Source: Megachile rotundata
Taxonomy: Eukaryota > Arthropoda > Insecta > Hymenoptera > Megachilidae
Length of the DNA: 64,000 nucleotides
NCBI RefSeq assembly: GCF_050947335.1
Contig: NC_134988.1
Location: forward strand, 9,734,001-9,798,000
Reading direction: 5' to 3'
The translations under genes were made by a program, and so were the position numbers. The notes beneath the pieces are model-generated. The model ran no database searches. It saw nothing but the letters and a program-made list of their open reading frames with translations, and had not been told where the DNA came from. This document shows positions 1 through 12,132 of the stretch, in pieces; position 1 is the stretch's first letter, and every line of letters starts with the position of its first letter.

Positions 1-300
1 GATTATTGCATTCCCGTCGTTGCTTTAATACCCTTGTTACATGTATATTATATTAGAAATTGCGTTCGATTGCATGTGTTGATATTATTCATTATCTAAA
101 GCATGAATAATAATTATTGCAGTATGGCATGATCGTTTCGATGAAATTTTCGTCGATTATGCTGCATGGTTTTACTTCATTGAATTATACATTTGAAATC
201 ATTTGCTATCTCGTGTATAATTAAATTTATGATTAATAGCAATTTTGGTAGATTTACTGATTATGGTAATTCTCGTAATTTTGCAGTGACGCATTTAGAA

Positions 301-685
301 AAGGGAGGCTATAGAACTTGTACCTGAGGAAGATAGAGGAAAAAATATTAAATAGTGTTGTTAGGAATTTTTCTTAAGCCTTCATGTTTTTAGGAAAAAT
401 AAGATTTTTTTATATTTTCTATTGTAGAAATTTACAAAATTATTATGAATGAACTACTTGTGAATTAACTATTATGTATTAACTACTTATAAAGGGGGTT
501 GAAGAACTCCTACCTAAGAAAGATAGAGGAAAAGATACTAAATAGTTTTCTTAGAAACTTCTCTTAAGACTTCACATTCTTCGGAAACCTAAGATTCATT
601 TACATTTTCTATACATATTATAGAAATTTACAAAAATTATTATGAATGAGTTACTTGTGAATTAACTATTATGCATTAACTACTT
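301..685. repeat. Two-copy tandem repeat, about 191-bp period
   Basis: Two diverged copies start near 301 and 492. Both share a purine-rich head with the string AGATAGAGGAAAA, a middle with TTTTCTAT and AAATTTACAAAA, and an end GTGAATTAACTATTATG. No coding potential is seen. 1-300 before it is AT-rich with nothing recognisable. Confidence 0.75.
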
Positions 686-2750
686 CCAAATTAGGTGCTA
701 ACTCTTGTAGAGAAGTCTTGTCAAAAAATCTTGTAAGTTCTTGTAAGCTCTTGTATGTTCTTGTAAACTCCATAAAAGAAAAAGAAAACTATATTTTACT
801 CTACAAATAAATTTATAATGACCCGCTAAATATTACTGAACGTGTACCAAAAATATTTCACTAATACTTGTATTAAAAGTACACAATATAAACTCGTTCA
901 ATTTAAAACTAAATCTGCATCACTGCATATTACAAAATCGTCATTACATTTCTCTATCTTCCACTACGTAAATTCACCTAAAATTCAGAGCTTTATACAA
1001 TCATGCTTAGGTACAGAAACTTCTCGTACCCTTTTCCTTTCCACAGTTGTACCCTACTTGTCCCTTGTTCCTTTACCATTGCAGTACCTCAAGATACCTT
1101 TTATTACCACAATACCTTTTATTATCTATGTTTCATAGTTATATTGCAGATAGTCGTATAATTCAAAACGTATTCTAAAATTTTCCAGTTCGTTCCTGTT
1201 CGTTGAACGACTTTTTGCCAGTCATTATTAATCGTAATGATTCGAACGTTCGCGACGGCGGCCGCCATTTTGGTAGCGCGAGAAGATTGCTGTATTTGAG
1301 CGGTTCTCAGCGTTCTTTTTATTAGTTGGAGACACTTGGAATTAGGATAACTACAGAGGCTAATTTTTTAGCTTACAAAATATTTTATTTATAAATTTTT
1401 AAATTACTGAATTTGTAAATATTTTAATTTATAGGGTTTTTAATTTTGTAGATTAGCAAATTTAAAGATTGATGCGCTAATTCTTGGATTTGTGGATTTT
1501 TAAATTCTTAGATTTCTGAATTTTCTAATTTTATTTGTGGATTACAAGATTTTATAGATTTTAGATTTGCAAATTTTTCGGTTTCTAGATTTCTACATTC
1601 TTGAATTTCTAGATTTCTACATTATTGAATTTCTAGATTTCTTTATTCTCAAATTTCTAGATTCTCAAATTCTTAAATTTTTAGATTTCTGAACTCTCAA
1701 ATTCCCAGACATATAGATTCCCAAATTTCCAAATTCCTTCATTTAGCGAAGTTTGAGAATTTTCAAAATTAGGAACTTGACAATACAGAAATTTCTAGTT
1801 TATTATGAAAATTTCAAATTTGAAGGGTTACTAATTTAGTTATGTTGAATTTTGATAATTTACTAATTTACTCATTTGATAGCTTGATAATTTGACAACT
1901 CGACACTTTAATGATTAAATAATTTTCAAATTTTTACATCTAAACTTTTAAAACCTTAAAATCCCCAAAATTATTAAACATCAAAATCAGTAAACATCTA
2001 AAATATTTCCAAATACAAAATTCTCACACACCTCTATAATTTCCAAAATCACCACCAAAAATTCATACATCTCAAACAACTACTAGTACTCCCCACATTA
2101 AACACAATCACAAGGTTTTTCCACCTTTTACGCTTTACAAAATCTTCGGTCCCGATACAATTAAGTCATAAAGTTATTCAAGCAGTTTGTTTTGCCAACA
2201 GTAAAGGCTAATTATAACTGGTCGTCAACTTAGGGTGGTGTCCACTACAATTTCTCGGGAACATTTCGTGCATTCGTCATCGCGAGAAACGGCTCCATAT
2301 CCATGAAACAGGACCGAGCGGTTTGATTCATGCACGGGTACGACCCTTTTACATTGTTAACAAGATTTTACCCTAAACTTGAGGGTCGACAATTAAGTCA
2401 GTGTGACAGGGAAACACAATAATAAGATGAAGGGAAACTTCGCGTATACCTAAACCTAGACTAAACTTATTTGTACACGAAGAAGCCACGATGTTCGATT
2501 CAGAGGTGCGTTTCTATACCTTGTTTCGGCCTGGGATGCATTCTGACATTGTTTGAGGCTATTTCGAAACCGTTCTAAGCTCTCCAATAAAACTCGACCT
2601 GTTCCATCTTTGGACGTAGCACGCGTACCAAAGAAGCCTTGTGAAACTTTTTGTGGAGGTAGTTTTTCGAACTTAATCGCGACGAAGTATTTTAGATAGA
2701 TAGTTTATATAATTAGTGAGACAGTTTATACAAGTGCATTTTAAATAAAA
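686..2750. other. AT-rich intronic or intergenic sequence, no gene seen
   Basis: 686-1200 is AT-rich without a credible gene; an open frame at 842-1138 begins at GTG, not ATG, and is low complexity. 1340-2110 is degenerate AATTTCTAGATTT-like sequence. 2110-2750 is more complex unique sequence without a recognisable exon. It probably belongs to the long intron upstream of the caudal homeobox exon, which is inference because the 5' caudal exons are not in the window. Confidence 0.5.
1248..1275. promoter_or_regulatory. YY1/Pho-like motif in a small GC-rich patch
   Basis: The patch GGCGGCCGCCATTTTGG reads on the minus strand as CCAAAATGGCGGCC. This matches the YY1/Pleiohomeotic consensus AANATGGCGGC exactly and lies in otherwise AT-rich DNA. 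Pho recruits Polycomb complexes in flies and caudal-family genes are common Polycomb targets, so a regulatory role is plausible but unproven. A related AAAATGGCCGCC string lies near 12744 in the homeobox intron. Confidence 0.35.
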
Positions 2751-2808
2751 ATATATGTAGAGGTTTTTGTATGTGAATAGTATTTTGAAAGTAGTGTTTG
2801 TTAGACAA

Positions 2809-3510
2809 TTGCTTTTTGTATATTTTTTGGAGAGGAAGAAAATAGAAATGGGATAGAGTGTGTTCCAATATGGAGACTTTAGGACAGTTTACAAAAATTA
2901 TGTATTAGTAAAAGACACGAATGTCTTCCTTCTATATGAATATTATTTGCATTGCTAAGAGTAATATTTGTTATTAAACAATTACTTTTTGTAAAATAAT
3001 TCTTTTGAGAGGAAGAAAATAGGAATGGGATAGAGTGTGTTTCAATATGGAGACTTTAGGACAGTTTACAAAAATTATGTATTAGTAAAAGACACGAATG
3101 TCTTCCTTCTATATGAATATTATTTGTATTGCTAAGAGCAATATTTGCTATTAAACAATTGCTTTTTGTAAAATAATTCTTTTGAGAGGAAGAAAATAGG
3201 AATGGGATAGAGTGTGTTCCAATATGGAGACTTTAGGACAGTTTACAAAATTGTGTATTAATAAAAAAGATGTATATCTTCATACTATTGCATATGAATT
3301 TTATATGTATTGCTAGTATCTATTATTAAACAATTGTTTTTTGTAAAATAATTCTTCTGAGTGAAAGAAGTGGACGTAGAACAAAGTCTCTTCCAATATA
3401 GAGATTTTAACAAACTTTATAGAATTGCATATTAATCAAAAACATGAACGTCGTTCTCATACTATTGAAAGCAATATCTATTATTAAATAATTGCTTTTT
3501 TATAGAATAA
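2809..3510. repeat. Tandem repeat, 177-bp period, 3 good copies plus 1 degenerate
   Basis: The landmark GGGATAGAGTGTGTT begins at 2850, 3027 and 3204, exactly 177 bp apart, followed by a shared AATATGGAGACTTTAGGACA. A fourth, more diverged copy follows to about 3510. The monomer length is nucleosome-sized. No open frame runs through it. Confidence 0.85.
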
Positions 3511-5900
3511 TTCTTTTGAGTGAAGGAAATTAAATTTTCATGACGTATTTAATAAAATAAAAAGAGATGTTTCGGCGCGTATTATGGAGAAAGTTTCAGT
3601 TGCAGATGTATTTCGGTGTCCTCCATTTTGGAGCCTGTTTCGCTGCTTCATCTTACGGCGTCTTTGAATGTGTTTCTAAACTAGCTTTTGTGAAATACGA
3701 TTTTGTTCTAAATTTTGTTGTTTTGTGGTGAATAATTGAGTACAAATAAAATAAGTAATTACTTGTTATAATATAAATTGTAATAATGCAAGTTCGCGAT
3801 AATACACGACACAAGGTTTGCTTTTCAAGTTTGAAATTAATATAAATTACGGTCAATACATATTTGTATTCGGAGGTTTCTTCATTGTAGGCAAGCTTGA
3901 AAATCTTGAGATATTATAGAATTTAGTTTAAAATAAATCCAAGAAGGTTTTTAGACGTAAAATGTATTCTTTTATTACTACATATAGAATACCATTTTAT
4001 GATAAAATATAGTAGGTATTTTATTTGATAAAAATACTGGGAAGTTTAGAAAAATAGAGAAGTGGAACTTTTGATGTTTTTGAGAATTTTTTACTTTAGT
4101 AACTTAGAAATATAGAAATTCTGAAATTTAGGTTTTTGGGAAATTGGCAATTTGAGAATTTTGACAACTTAGGCATTTAAGAATTTAGGAATTTAGAAGC
4201 TTAGAAGTGTAGAAATTCGGAATGGTAGGAATTTGAAAGTATAGAAATTTGGAAGTGTAGGAATTCGGAATGGTAGGAATTTGAAAGTATAGAAATTTGG
4301 AAGTGTAGGAATTCGAAAGTGTAGAAATTTGGAAGTCTACGAATTTGGAAGTGTAGAAATTTAGAAATTCATAAATCTAAAAATATAGAAAATTAAAAAT
4401 ATTGGTATTTAGAGAGTTCAACAACTTAGAAGTTCGGAAATTTATAAATTTAGCAATTTATAATAGACAGTTAGGATTTTATAAAGATTGAGAATTTAGA
4501 GACTTAGGAATTTAGAAACCTAAGAAGTTGGGGATGTAAAAATTTGAGAACCTTCAAATTTGGAAAGCTTGAAGTTCAAGAACCTTCAAATTTGGAAAGC
4601 TTGAAGTTCAAGAATCTTCAAATTTAGGAATATAAAAACTTGAGAACCCCTAAACTTCCAAATCTACAATTTTAACTTAATCCAAAAATCTAAAACTCTA
4701 GAACCACGAAAATCCAAAAATTCAGAAATACAGAACCTCCAGCACCCTAAAACTCAAGGCTCTAAAAATTTAAAAACCTAAAAGCTTGTCAATCTATGAC
4801 CGAAAAAAGATTGAAAATCGCAACCTTAAAATTTCAAAGTAGAACCAACATAAAACAAAAACCAATAATTTAAATTTGAGAGTCCAATCGAATAAATCCA
4901 CGTTAAAGAACACCTCAAAAGTGTATATCTCCATCGCACTAAAAGGAAAGAAATCTCATAATTCAGAATGGCAAGATTAATCAGCTAGACAGGTTCTCGC
5001 TGAACGTGCGTCGGATACTTGATATGCAATATACAAATGTTACACGGCACAATAGAGGTAATTGTGATGCCGTTGACGAATGGTACCCGTGCGAGTCGCG
5101 AAGCGTAGGAGATCGGCTATATAGAAGGGGGGTTGTCAGAAGACAGTCAGGAAAAGCGGGACACGCGGTTTCACCATTTCACCGTGCGAAATGGAAGAGC
5201 AAACGCTATAATGGGGTGGCAACGAGTCCCACGAGCCCTGTTTCTTTACTCCCTCGCTCACCCCTCTTCTTGTCTCTTTTTATTCTCACTCGTACGCAAA
5301 ATATCTCCAACCAGAAATGGTTAGAGTGAAACGATCAAATCGTCGGACAGTTTCGCTTGATTAAACACGAATTTGTGACAGTTAAACCGACTGGTTTTCT
5401 TCCTTTTTTTTTTTTGTTTTGTCGTGTGGACACTTTTAATTAAATTAGACCCGTGTTTCGAAAGAACGTAATCTTTGCGCAAATATTGCAACACGATTCT
5501 CGAATTCTTCCATTTGGTTAAATATCTTGCTGACGGAGTTGGCTTACAACTGGTCTTATCGAAGAGACTCTTCTTATGTAGAGACAAATTTAAAAGACTT
5601 TGGGAGAAATGATTATTTTAAATGATTATTAAAAATGTAGTTTAAAATTGTTAGAAATATTGGCGTTATATGTGTACTTGCTTTTAAAATCAAAAATGAG
5701 ATGGGAAAATAAATAAGTACATATTGTAGGATTAATTAATATGTACAACTATTATTCTTTGTCTTGATCAAGCATGAGAGACATTTTAATAAAAGTACGA
5801 CACAATTTTTAGACAATATTAATTGTGGAACCTCAAACCAGTCATTTTGACTGGCTGCTTTAGTGATAATTGTTGAATATTAATATTATATGCTTGATGT
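3511..5900. other. AT-rich spacer with degenerate short repeats and one unique GC patch
   Basis: 4040-4800 is a degenerate run of GAATTTAGAAG-like words, in part TTTGGAAGTGTAG repeated. 4980-5330 is unique and richer in GC, with a TATATAG string near 5117. Open frames of 107 and 88 codons here have no recognisable domain and were not accepted as genes. 5330-5900 is unique AT-rich sequence without an identifiable feature. Confidence 0.45.
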
Positions 5901-5940
5901 ACTTGATATGTTTTATTATAATATATTTTAATGTCTTTTA

Positions 5941-6640
5941 CAATTTTTTAGACAATTTTTCAGACGATATTTGAGACAATATTTAAGATAATATTTAAGA
6001 CAATATTTATGACAATATTTATGACAATATTTATGACAATATTTATGACAATATTTAAGACAATATTCAAGATAATATGTAAAACAATTTTTTAGATAAA
6101 TTTTTAAACAGATTTTTAAATAAATTTTTAGACAATGTTTTAATCAATATTTTAAACAATGATTCAAACAATATTATTGATAATATTATAGACAGTATTA
6201 TGACAGTATTACAGACAATATTTTGGACAATATTATAGACAATATTATGGACAATGTTTTAGACAATATTTTAGACAATATTTTAGACAATATTTTAGAC
6301 AATATTTTAGACAATATTTTAGACAATATTTTAGACAATATTATAGACAATATTATAGACAATATTTAAGACAACATTTTACACAACATTTTAGACTACA
6401 TTTTGAACAACATTTAAGACAGCATTTTAGACAACATTTAAGACAGCATTTTAGACAACATTTAAAACAGCATTTTAGACATTTTAGACAACATTTAAAA
6501 CAGCATTTTAGACATTTTAGACAACATTTAAGACAGCATTTTAGACAACATTTAAAACAGCATTTTAGACGACATTTTAGACAACATTTAAGACAGCATT
6601 GTAGACGACATTTTAGACAACAGTTTAGACAATACTTTTA
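5941..6640. repeat. Short-unit minisatellite based on TTTTAGACAATA
   Basis: About 50 imperfect copies of a 12-bp word, TTTTAGACAATA or TTTAAGACAACA, run continuously. The first half favours AGACAATATT; the second half is a 24-bp dimer, TTTAAGACAGCA followed by TTTTAGACAACA. This is one homogenised array with two subfamilies. Confidence 0.9.
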
Positions 6641-7660
6641 GTAATTTCTTGTAAAATTTGCAATTTTTTAAACATCATATATTAATATCACATATCGAAG
6701 CTAACAATGAAAAAATTTCACACAAAGTAAACTTTGAAATCGATAAAATAACAAAATGGTTTCATACTCGCTCGTAACATAACCTAACTTTACAAATGCA
6801 AAATATAACCTCCTAAAACTAAGCAATGTAACCTCTAAAATTGCAACTTGCAATACTGAAACGATTGTAACAGAGTACAATAGATTTGCTATGAACATGA
6901 CTGACCTGGTGTAACAATTACTCTATTGAGATCACCAGCAGTAGATCCGTGCGTTGACAAGGAACCGACCGGTTTCCGATATCAGAAAGATGAAAAAGGC
7001 CGCCGGTAATCCTTGCCGACTCGCACACAATCGCGTTACAACGAAAAATCGACCGTTCTCCCCGTCAAACAACGTTGTCCTCGAGGGATTTCGATAGACC
7101 TTTTTTATTCGGACGTAAAAGTTTAAGTGGATACAACCCAAACGGCTAAAACTTGAGGTGGCAACAATTCCATGTTGCACAACTTCTTTCTTTCTCTTTT
7201 TCGGTTGATAATGACAAATAAAAAGATGCCGAAACACGCCAGGAAATGATCGTTAGCTTAAAAACGAAGGTTACAATAATTAAAGTAATGCCGTATAGGG
7301 TTTGGAATTTTCTGCTCTTTCGTCTTTTTTTTTTGATTCGATGACAATCTACAGAGATAAAATACGTCTGTCGATAAGATTTAATGATGTTTTATGTTTG
7401 TATACGTGCATCGAGTTTGAGCGACGATTATGCTCAACATGACAAATATTTGCTTTGTCGAACAACTTACTTCGGAAATAAGTACGACACGCGAATGGAT
7501 GCAGTTTACACTCCTTTGTGCTTTCTGACTTGCAAATTGTTGACTCGTTTGATGGTCGTTTTATCAATTCGGTGGTTATGTTTGGTAACATTGAGTGACT
7601 CAACTTTATTTCTGGAAATATTAGCAAGTTGTTTCTAATTTTTATGTTAAGAACAGGGTG
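6641..7660. other. Unique spacer, no gene recognised
   Basis: Moderately complex unique DNA. Open frames of 65 to 101 codons occur on both strands, overlap one another and match no family I recognise. No splice context supports them. Confidence 0.4.
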
Positions 7661-7679
7661 GGGTACTCTTTAAGCAATG

Positions 7680-8040
7680 TGGTAGAATGTGGATTGGACT
7701 TGTGATGTTAGGAAGGTTGATATTTGAAAATTTAGTATAAAATTTTAGATTTGGAAATTTTCAAATGTAGAGAGTAATAAATCTCTGAATTCTCAAGTTT
7801 TTGAATTATAAGTTTAGTAATGTTCAAATATGAAAAATCTTAGTTCATTAAATTAAGTTCATTCTCTAAGAGCCATGTGACAATATGTAGATTGGACTTG
7901 TGATGTTAGAAACATTAATATTTGAAAATTTAGTACAAAACTTTAGATTTGGAAATTTTCAAATATAGAGAGTAATAAATCTCTGAATTCTTAAGTTTTT
8001 GAATTATAAGGTTAGTAATATTCAAATTTGCAAATCTTAA
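7680..8040. repeat. Two-copy tandem repeat, about 198-bp period
   Basis: The string ATTGGACTTGTGATGTTAG occurs near 7693 and, with one difference, near 7891. It is followed in both copies by GAAAATTTAGTA and AGAGAGTAATAAATCTCTGA. 8040-8470 after it is AT-rich spacer without a gene. Confidence 0.8.
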
Positions 8041-8469
8041 ATCACTAAATTTGCAAGTTTCCAAATTTACAAAAATATAACCTTACAAATTTAAAAAAAT
8101 ATAACCTACAAAATTATAGCCTTTGAGAATTTATTACCCAAGTTCTTAATAATTAATGAACCTTGCAAAGTCTTAATGTAATATCTAGTTGAACAAATAA
8201 TAATGTACATTAGAAAATATTTGATGAGACTGTACTATCCATTCGACACGATAGAATACATGTTTTATACTTCTTTACAAGGTACGTTTGAGTTGTAGCG
8301 CTATCGTTCCTGCAAAAGCGTTAGAAATACTCGTGATAACGATCGACCGCAATCTGAGCTACGCAAAAACTGAAAATTCCTCTCTTAGCTGTCATATTTG
8401 ATCGTTTACACTATATACATATTTATACTATGTACACATTTATATTCTATTTATGTCAATTCGGAAGTC

Positions 8470-9660
8470 TTTCAATTTTGAAACATCCCAGTGCAAAATT
8501 TCAAGCTTACAAATTTCCTAATTTTAAAATATCAAAATATCCAAATTTTATTATTTGCAATTCTGAAGTATAAAAGTTCCATGTTGTCCAATTTCAAAAT
8601 TCCAAAATTCTGTATTCTATAATTTCAAAATTCCAAAATTCTGTATTCTATAATTTCAAAATTCCAATTTCTCAGATCTTTCTGTTCCAAAATTTCAAAA
8701 TCCTAAATTTCTCACTTTAAAAATTCTAAAATATCAGATTTCGCGGTACTAAAATTTCAAAATTCCAAATTCTCAAATTTCAGATCTCCCAAATTCCAAA
8801 TCTCTCAAATCCCGAATCTCTCAAATTCCAAATCTTTCAAATTCCAGATCTCTCAAATTCTAAATCTCTCAAATTTCAGATCTCTCAAATTCCAAATCTC
8901 TCAAATTCCAAATCTCCCAAATTTCAAATCTCCCTAACTCCAGATCTCTCAAATTCCAGATCTCCCAAATTCCAAATCTCCCAAACTCCAAATCTCCCAA
9001 ATTCCAAATCTCCCAAATTCCAAATCTCCCAAATTCCAAATCTTTCAAATTCCAAATCTCCCAAATTCCAAATCTTTCAAATTCCAAATCTCCCAAATTT
9101 CAAATCTCTCAAATTCCAGATCTCTCAAATTCCAAATTTCTCAAATTCCAAATCTCTCAAATTCCAAATCTCTCAAATTTCAGATCTCTCAAATTCCAAA
9201 TCTCTCAAATTCAAAATCTCCCAAATTCCAAATCTCCCTAATTCCAAATTTCCCTAATTCCAAATCTCCCTAATTCCAAATCTCCCTAATTCCAAATCTC
9301 TCAAATTCCAAATCTCCCTAATTCCAAATCTCTCAAATTCCAAATCTCTCAAATTCCAAATCTTTTAAATTCCAAATCTCTCAAATTCCAAATCTCTCAA
9401 ATTCCAGATCTCCCAAATTCCAAAATTCCAAAGTTGCCAGATCTGCCCGTTGCAAAATTTCAAAATATCAAATCTCCCACTTCCAAAATTCCAAATCCCC
9501 CAATTTCAAACTTGCTAAAATTCTAAAAATTCTCAAAATTCCCAAAATTCCCAAAATTCCCAAAATTCCCAAAGTTCCCAAAGTTCCCAAAATTCCCAAA
9601 ATTCCCAAAATTCCCAAAATTCCCAAAATCCCAAAATTCCAAAATTCATCTCCCCCAAAA
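8470..9660. repeat. 16-bp minisatellite, CCCAAATTCCAAATCT type
   Basis: Degenerate AATTCCAAAAT words from 8470 sharpen at about 8770 into a regular 16-bp unit, AAATTCCAAATCTCCC or TCTC variants, repeated some 40 times to about 9420. A short AAAATTCCC array follows at 9530-9630. Because 16 is not a multiple of 3, open frames arise with a 48-bp cycle (for example 8869-9096 minus); they are repeat artefacts. Confidence 0.93.
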
Positions 9661-10320
9661 AATTGATCACACCACTCTACACACAATCAACCACACACAA
9701 ATACTCCTTTAAGAAGAGCACACACATAGAAATTGATATTTTCCACGAGCGTACGTGTTTCAGTAACGTTCGTGATTTCGTGCCAGCCATGCTGAATCCA
9801 TCTACATATATATACATGCGTACCATCGAAAACCGTAAGGTCGAAGCTTATTCGTGATGTCTCGAAGGCCTCGAGCATTCTTATCGAGGAGTGGTGGATT
9901 AACGTGCACGCCTTTGATCTTTGCCGGCCAGGCCTTATCTAATCGTTTTCCTTTCTCTCGTTCCGTCCCGTTCCCTTCTCTTCCCTTCCCGTCGTTCCCG
10001 TTTTCGTTCCCGTTCCGTTTCGTTCCCTTCCTACACGTTCGTAGATTTTGTACTATACTCGTGTAATCGTTTTCAATGCCACGTTCAATTCACACCGTCG
10101 CGAAACACGCTTTGCCCTCTGCCATTTTATCGAAGCCCCTTCGGATATCTTTTGGAGAATGTTTCTGGGTTTATTGGAATCAATGGTCCTTCAGATTTTT
10201 GTATGGATGTTTAGAGATTTTTGTGGAGATGTTTACAGATTTGTTTTGTAGATTTCGTGGATGTTATTTTGGTTTTGGGGATTTCGATTTTGGTATTAGG
10301 GTAATTGTTAGTTGAAGGTT
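9661..10320. other. Unique island with a pyrimidine tract
   Basis: A non-repetitive island between two minisatellites. It contains a plus-strand CT-rich tract at about 9948-10035 of TTCCCTTCTC-like words and a run of overlapping open frames at 9854-10315 that show no domain. It could be a conserved intronic element; nothing in the sequence proves that. Confidence 0.4.
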
Positions 10321-11010
10321 TAGGGGCGATTGGGAGTTGGAAAATTGGGAATTGCGAAATTTGGAATTGGGGTAGGTGGAATTGGGAAATTTAGAAGTTA
10401 GGAGATTTGGAATTGGGAAACTTGGAAAGAGGTTTTTGGGAAATTGAAGATTTGGATTTTTATGAGGTTTGTGATGTGGAGATTTGGAGGTTTTGAAATT
10501 TTGCAATAGGGGAAGTATGGGAATTTGTGAATGGAAAGATTTTAATATTTGAGACTTTGAGGATTTAAGAATTTGGGAATTTGGGAATTTAGGCATTTGG
10601 AATTGTGCATTTTAACATACTTGGAAATTTGGAGATTTGGGGATTTAAGAATTTGTTAATTTGGGGATTTGGGAATTTGAGAATTTGTTCATTTGGGGAT
10701 TTGGGAATTTGGGAACTTGGGAGTTTGGGTGTTTAAGGATTTGAAGATTTGGGGATTTGGGGATTTGGGAATTTGAGAATTTGAGAATTTGAGAATTTGA
10801 GAATTTGAGAATTTGAGAATTTGGGGATTTGGGAATTTGGGAACTTGGGAACTTGGGAACTTGGGAACTTGGGAACTTGGGAGTTTGGGTGTTTGGGTGT
10901 TTAAGGATTTGAAGATTTGGGAATTTGAAGATTTGGGGATTTGGGAATTTGAAAATTTGGGTGTTTAAGGATTTGAAGATTTGGGGATTTACAAATGTAA
11001 AGATTTTAAA
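10320..11010. repeat. Minisatellite of 8-bp words, GAATTTGG type
   Basis: Repeats of GGAATTTGG, GGGATTTG, GAGAATTT and GGGAACTT in 8-bp steps. This is the reverse-complement counterpart of the CCAAATTC arrays at 8.5-9.6 kb. Long minus-strand frames at 10264-10596 and 10645-11103 are translations of the repeat. Confidence 0.9.
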
Positions 11011-12132
11011 ATTTGTACAATTAAACATTTGGTAATTTGTGAGTTTAAGAAAGTAGAATTGGTGCTTTATAAATTTGAGAGTTATGAAATAAGACATTTG
11101 CAAATTTGGGTATTTACGGATTTGTGACTGTAGAAATTTGAGATTTGGAATGTTAGATAATTAAACAATTAAAAATTTAGAAATTTAGGTTTCTAGGAAT
11201 TTAAAAAATTGTGCATTTGAAAATTAAAAAACACAAGTATTTGAGAATATGTTTATAAAATAATATATTACATGTATTTACCCACTGTCTGTTAAGATAT
11301 AATGCATTACATTAGGTACAATTATACAAATTTTAAAATAACTGAAGCATGTTTATAAGTCGTAAAGGCATCCACAACAAAGCATGATTAATAGAAACAA
11401 TTTATTTTGCTTGTTGCGTTAATTGTTGGAAGCACTTCGCCTTCAGTGGACGCAAACAAGATACTCTGTCAGAAAGATTGAGGTTAACTGTTTTGGAATC
11501 TTTTTCCACATTTCCAAAACACAAATCACAAAGTACATATCTCTCATTCCAAATTTCTAAATATTCAAATATTCAAATCTCCCAATTCCAAATCTCAAAT
11601 TCTCCAAATTTCCAAATCTCCATCTCTCAAATCCTTCTAACAATCCTCAAATAACTATCAATATTACAGCTAAACAAAAAACAATAACCCAATGTAACAA
11701 TTTGACAAATCACAACAATTAACACCAACATACACATCAAAGTATTATATATGTATACCGTTCACATCTATTAAGTTAACATATGATCCCCTAAGTTCCG
11801 CATTTCCACCACCTGCCAACTCACCAGCCGCGCTCTACACATAATCTCCACGAAATCAAATCAGAATATTCCAGGATAGTTTCCTCACAATTTTTATTCC
11901 TCTCCATTCCCACTTTTTGCTCGAGCAGTGATTTATTGTTTACCTGCTTGAATGTTTTCAAATCTCGCTCGAATTACTTTATTAATACCCCTTGGCAAGA
12001 TGTGGCTGCGAGTGTGATCGTCAAAAGCGCGTTATCTTCTTTAAACCGCGTTATTGACAAAAGAATTAGAGAAGCAGATATTAAGCGTGTAATAATGTCG
12101 ACCGTTATCTTCGTCATCTTTCTTTTTTTCAG
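11011..12132. other. Intron sequence immediately upstream of the caudal homeobox exon
   Basis: Mostly unique AT-rich DNA with a few AAATTCCAAATCTC words near 11550-11640. It ends in a strong 3' splice site, a TTTCTTTTTTTCAG tract just before 12133. No coding exon with a caudal N-terminal motif was found upstream, so the earlier exons probably lie outside the window. Confidence 0.55.
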
